A stretch of DNA of 64,000 bases from Tachypleus tridentatus (lineage: Eukaryota; Arthropoda; Merostomata; Xiphosura; Limulidae): the NCBI RefSeq assembly GCF_004210375.1, contig NC_134833.1:25052063-25116062 (forward strand). The letters run 5' to 3'. This document shows, piece by piece, positions 60,441-64,000 of this stretch (position 1 is its first letter; every line of letters begins with the position of its first letter). The position numbers and the translations under genes were made by a program. Below the pieces are notes generated by a model. That model did not search any database. It was not told where the DNA came from and worked only from the letters and a program-made list of their open reading frames with translations.

Positions 60441-62258
60441 CACCAATTAAACATCAAACGTGCAATTCTTTCAATTCAAAGTTTATCTAATATTTGAAGG
60501 AAAAATATCTCTCTATTTAGAAACAACAGGGTAGTGGAAATACTTTATTTAGAATGGCTGTGATAACCCGCAAGCAGAGAAATGTCAGTACATCATTTAC
60601 AATAGCTGTAACAATACCTCAGATATGCACCTTACTTCTAATTTTAATATAATCACAACATTCACTCCAGATTATTGGGCTAATGATATTAGAATTAGGG
60701 TGGAGGAGAATTATCAATGAGGGAAGAATTTCAAAAGAATAAATGTAGTTAGTTATTAATTATTCTATATATAGTTTGCTTAGTATATTTATTGTTTGTT
60801 TTATTCTAGGATAGTCTGATGTATATTTTAGCTATGATATAATATCTGACATCTTAATTTAATACTTTTTGTCTTTTGTTCGAACTCTGATGAGAGAGCT
60901 GTTTCGAAAACTTATTGGAATTGATATAAGGAAATGGTTGAGAAGCCCTGTTTTCGCTAATGTCATATGTTGCCATCTAGTGTCTCAGATTAGTAGTTCT
61001 AAATTTTTGAGTTTCAGGTTTTCCTTGTATCTGTCCCACAAAGAAGTGATTGTTAATAGAAAATGTATTTATCAAACACTTAATAATTTTAAATATTTTA
61101 AACCCATTTTTAAACTAAATCAGTTGTACGCACTACTTTTTAGCTAAAAGAAAATGTTGTACCATTTTAAATAAACAATGTAAAGTTATTTAAATTAAGA
61201 AGGAAAGGATGACACTAGTGCAAGTTATATTTATACAAAAAGAAAGAGAGAGAAAACAATTATTTAATTAATAATCTTATAAAATCCTGAACACCATGTA
61301 TAATAATGTTTAAAATTGTAGTAAAAGTCGATAAAATTTACAGCTAAGAAAAATAGTTATATTCAGATTTTGTTTTATTTCACAAGCTTTGCATTGGCAT
61401 TTGTTATAAGCTTTTTAAAAGTAATTACATATATTTGCTAATATATAATATAAAAAGCTTATAACAAGGATTTTTTACTTATTTCAAATTAGGCTGGTAG
61501 TGATTTTTTTTCTGAGTTGTTGATAAATATGATCCTTGTAAAGATGTGAGTAGAACTAATGTTTCAGAAAATGTGGGAATTATAGGCAAACACAAATCGA
61601 TATATAATACTGTGTTAATCACTGTAATATATAATATATATGTGCATATTTTAGCTGTAATTAAAAATAAACGTCGAAGCTGGAGTAAAAGCAAACAAAC
61701 CTTGAGACCTTGACTGCTTGATTGTTATTTACTTTAAAATATTTGCTTCTTTGTTGTCTCAACTTAAAGCTAAACAGTGGATTATTTTTCATCTGTCCAT
61801 TGTGAAGGCTGAAGGCTTGGATTTTAACATTGTAATTTTAAGTTTGGAAAATTTTGTGATAAGCAATAATTCTAATATTTTAGAATTATTAAAAGTACAA
61901 TTGTTTCTTCTGATATGTTGCTTAGGAGTGTACAGATATTAAATTAGAAATATTGTTAACTAAGTGAACGTTTGAGTTTTGTACTCACAAAATGTTATTT
62001 ATATTACAAACGTACTGAAGATAAGGTGAGTATTTTCCAACGCATTTGATATGTATGGAAAAGTATTGAAAACTACCCAATACAGGTAAAATACTACTTA
62101 ATCCCTACTGGTGAGTTAACGAACATTTTACATTTATTATCAAGTTTATGGAGAATAACTGAATGAACCTTGTTGGTGTAAAGTGGGGGCTTAGAAACCA
62201 GATAGACTGCTACAAGAGCTCGTGTTCCCAAAATGTTGGTGGTTTTGCTTCTCTGAAG
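60441..62258. other. AT-rich DNA, nothing recognised
   Basis: No exon or element could be supported. Confidence 0.5.
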
Positions 62259-62260
62259 TA

Positions 62261-63164
62261 CGAGGTCTGTTAAAAAAATACGCGGACTGACGTCATAAAA
62301 CAAAATGTACTTTATTTAGAAGTTACAGGTCTGGGACTCCTTCAAAGTACTCTCCTCCCAACACACACACTTATCCCAACGGTGTTTCCACTTGTTGAAA
62401 CAGTCCTGGTACGCTTCTTTTGTAATGTCCTCCAGCTCCTTCGTTGCATTTGCCTTAATCTCGGAAATCGTCTCAAATCTTTTTTCCTTTCAAGGGTCTT
62501 TTGAGTTTGGGGAACAAGAAAAAATCGTAAGGAGCAAGGTCAGGTGAGTAGGGGGGTGGGGAAGAACAGTGATCGAGTGTTTGGCCAAAAACTCTCGAGT
62601 TATGAGGGCTGAATTTTGTAGCAACGCGGTGCATCTTCAATTTTTCGGTCAAAATCTCGTAAGAAGATCCAACTGATATCCCACACTCTTCAGCAAGCTC
62701 CTGACAGTCAGACGTCGATTTGCCCGCACCAGGGTGTTGATTTTGTCGACGTGTGGGTCGTCAGTTGACGTGGAAGGGCGTCCAGGACGCTCATCATCTT
62801 CAATGGATTGTCGACCATCCTTAAAACGTTCATGCTACTTGAAACATGCCGTACGCTTCATAGCAACATCACTGTAAGCCGTGTTAAGCATAGCAAAAGT
62901 TTCAGTCGTAGAGTTTCCAAATTTAACACTAAATTCCACAGCAAGTCGTTGCTCCTTCAGGTCATTCATTCTGAAATCCGCCAAACGAAAATATCGCACT
63001 TCACTTTAAACCGCGTAGCTAATACACAAATGAAGATATCTGCAATCGGGAAATGGCGTCGTAATCAGCTGATCTGTGCGAACCTAGCGACACCAAGCGG
63101 ATTCCCCTGGAACCAACTGGAGCCGCGCAATTCAAACAGTCCGCGTATTTTTGAACAGCCCTCG
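62261..63164 (-). mobile_element. Internally deleted mariner element
   Basis: 904 bp between TA dinucleotides (62259-62260 and 63165-63166). The terminal repeats are CGAGGTCTGTTAAAAAAATA on the left and, inverted, CGAGGGCTGTTCAAAAATAC on the right, each continuing into CGCGGACTG. Both ends and both ends of the transposase gene are kept, but the middle is lost. It could be moved only by a transposase supplied from elsewhere. Confidence 0.9.
62330..62970 (-). pseudogene. Mariner transposase remnant lacking its central domain
   Basis: It starts MNDLKEQRLAVEFSVKFGNS at 62970 and continues through the DNA-binding half (ERPGRPSTSTDD, then LAEECGISVGSSYEIL and MHRVATKFSP). It jumps directly to SRVFGQTLDH and PYSPDLAPYDFFLFPKLKR. 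About 120-140 residues carrying the first two catalytic Asp are absent. The last catalytic Asp (SPDLAP) remains. One stop and frameshifts occur near residue 45 and in the C-terminal WGG region. Confidence 0.85.
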
Positions 63165-63166
63165 TA

Positions 63167-64000
63167 TATTATAGATTTTAATACATTTCGTTTGGGATAT
63201 TTGAAATTTTTCTCAATTGTAGAAAATTGTTATTGAAAATTACAAAATTTGGTTATTAATTACGGTGTTTCATACTACTTTTGTCAAGCAATGTATATAT
63301 AGTTATACGGATACATAATTGATTGCATGAAAACCTTTACAAGCATTTTAAGGGAAAGGAAAAGAGAAAGATTCGAATTAAAATGTTATCGTGAGATCTT
63401 AAGTTAAACACCGAACATTCGAACACAACATTATGTATTCTTTAGAGCACTTAGCGACCGTAGTTTTACTTGAATTCATATTATAAAACATGTAAATTTG
63501 ATACATAAATGATAATATATGTTCAAATGAAACAATGCTTTCACATAATTTATAAAATATGGAGTTAAATGAGATTTGTAGTAATCCAAAACATTGTATG
63601 GTTTATTGAGGAAATCACAAGCTGGAAGAACACATATTTGCATGACACCAGACGAAAATTTTCATTTTTTTTATAGTTCCGTGTCGTCATTCCATGCTAA
63701 AAGTGACGTCATAGCTACGACATTTTTAGTGCTCCACCTCTTAAGCTCTTAGAGGGTTTGAGATTATCGTTCACTGTATGAATATTCGTGTCTTGTTCTG
63801 CTCGATAAAGCTGATTTCATTCTTCTTCTGGGATTATTACAACCAGATGATGTTTCATTGGTTTTACTACAGTTCTTCATTTGATTCGCATGCTTATTTT
63901 TTTGTCGCTGATTTTCACGTGTTTTCGAGATCTCGAGTGAAACGTTTAGTTATCGGCAGATCTGATTTTTTTGTGATATCTGGATTTAGAAAATCTATGA
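63167..64000. other. Non-repetitive DNA, nothing recognised
   Basis: A perfect CRE-like TGACGTCA occurs near 63703, in a slightly less AT-rich stretch, but no exon follows in view. Confidence 0.4.

Noticed and set aside
1-64000. CRISPR arrays, operons, bacterial genes or phage
   Set aside because: None seen; every recognisable protein is from an animal gene or a eukaryotic transposon.

Overview
This is animal nuclear DNA: AT-rich, intron-bearing, crowded with retroelements, and interrupted by two runs of exactly 500 N (scaffold joins). The tRNA-derived SINEs, the 5S rRNA sequence and the style of the LINEs and Penelope elements fit an arthropod, most likely a chelicerate; I lean to a horseshoe crab, by recollection of its repeats and not by any search.

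Layout. (1) Positions 1-8929 are a tandem 5S rDNA array on the minus strand with a unit of about 1.82 kb. The first 5S gene is split by a nearly full-length 5.49 kb Tx1/L1-like non-LTR retrotransposon (83-5570) lying in the same orientation and flanked by a 13-bp target-site duplication of 5S sequence. The second 5S gene (7313-7429) is intact. The array runs into the first gap (8930-9429). (2) 9430-22200 is AT-rich DNA holding a decayed I-clade LINE with endonuclease, RT and RNase H (about 12700-18000), itself hit by a SINE. (3) 22211-25558 is a Penelope-like element with a second, inverted partial copy joined at its 5' end, so both ends are 3' ends. (4) 26205-43074 on the minus strand holds the only host gene I can name: an ERp44 (TXNDC4-type thioredoxin-fold) gene. 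Seven exons can be followed, all with consistent phases, but two in-frame stops and two to three single-base frameshifts break it. Its last visible intron, about 13.6 kb, carries a Jockey-like LINE, a second Penelope copy, mariner fragments and a CR1-like scrap. (5) 43093-45058 holds a CR1-like RT scrap beside the presumed ERp44 start and a Tc1-like transposon with long inverted repeats. (6) 46434-54057 holds tRNA-derived SINEs, most with clear target duplications, and a third Penelope fragment. (7) 54300-64000 holds a possible promoter and first exon, the second gap, a decayed 43-bp-period minisatellite and an internally deleted mariner.

The two strongest observations are the 5S-targeted retrotransposon and the intron-retaining, lesion-bearing ERp44 copy. 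Most of the remaining DNA shows nothing I can support. Several differences between repeat copies, and three of the ERp44 lesions, are homopolymer indels, so residual assembly error must be kept in mind; the two ERp44 stop codons are substitutions and less easily explained that way.
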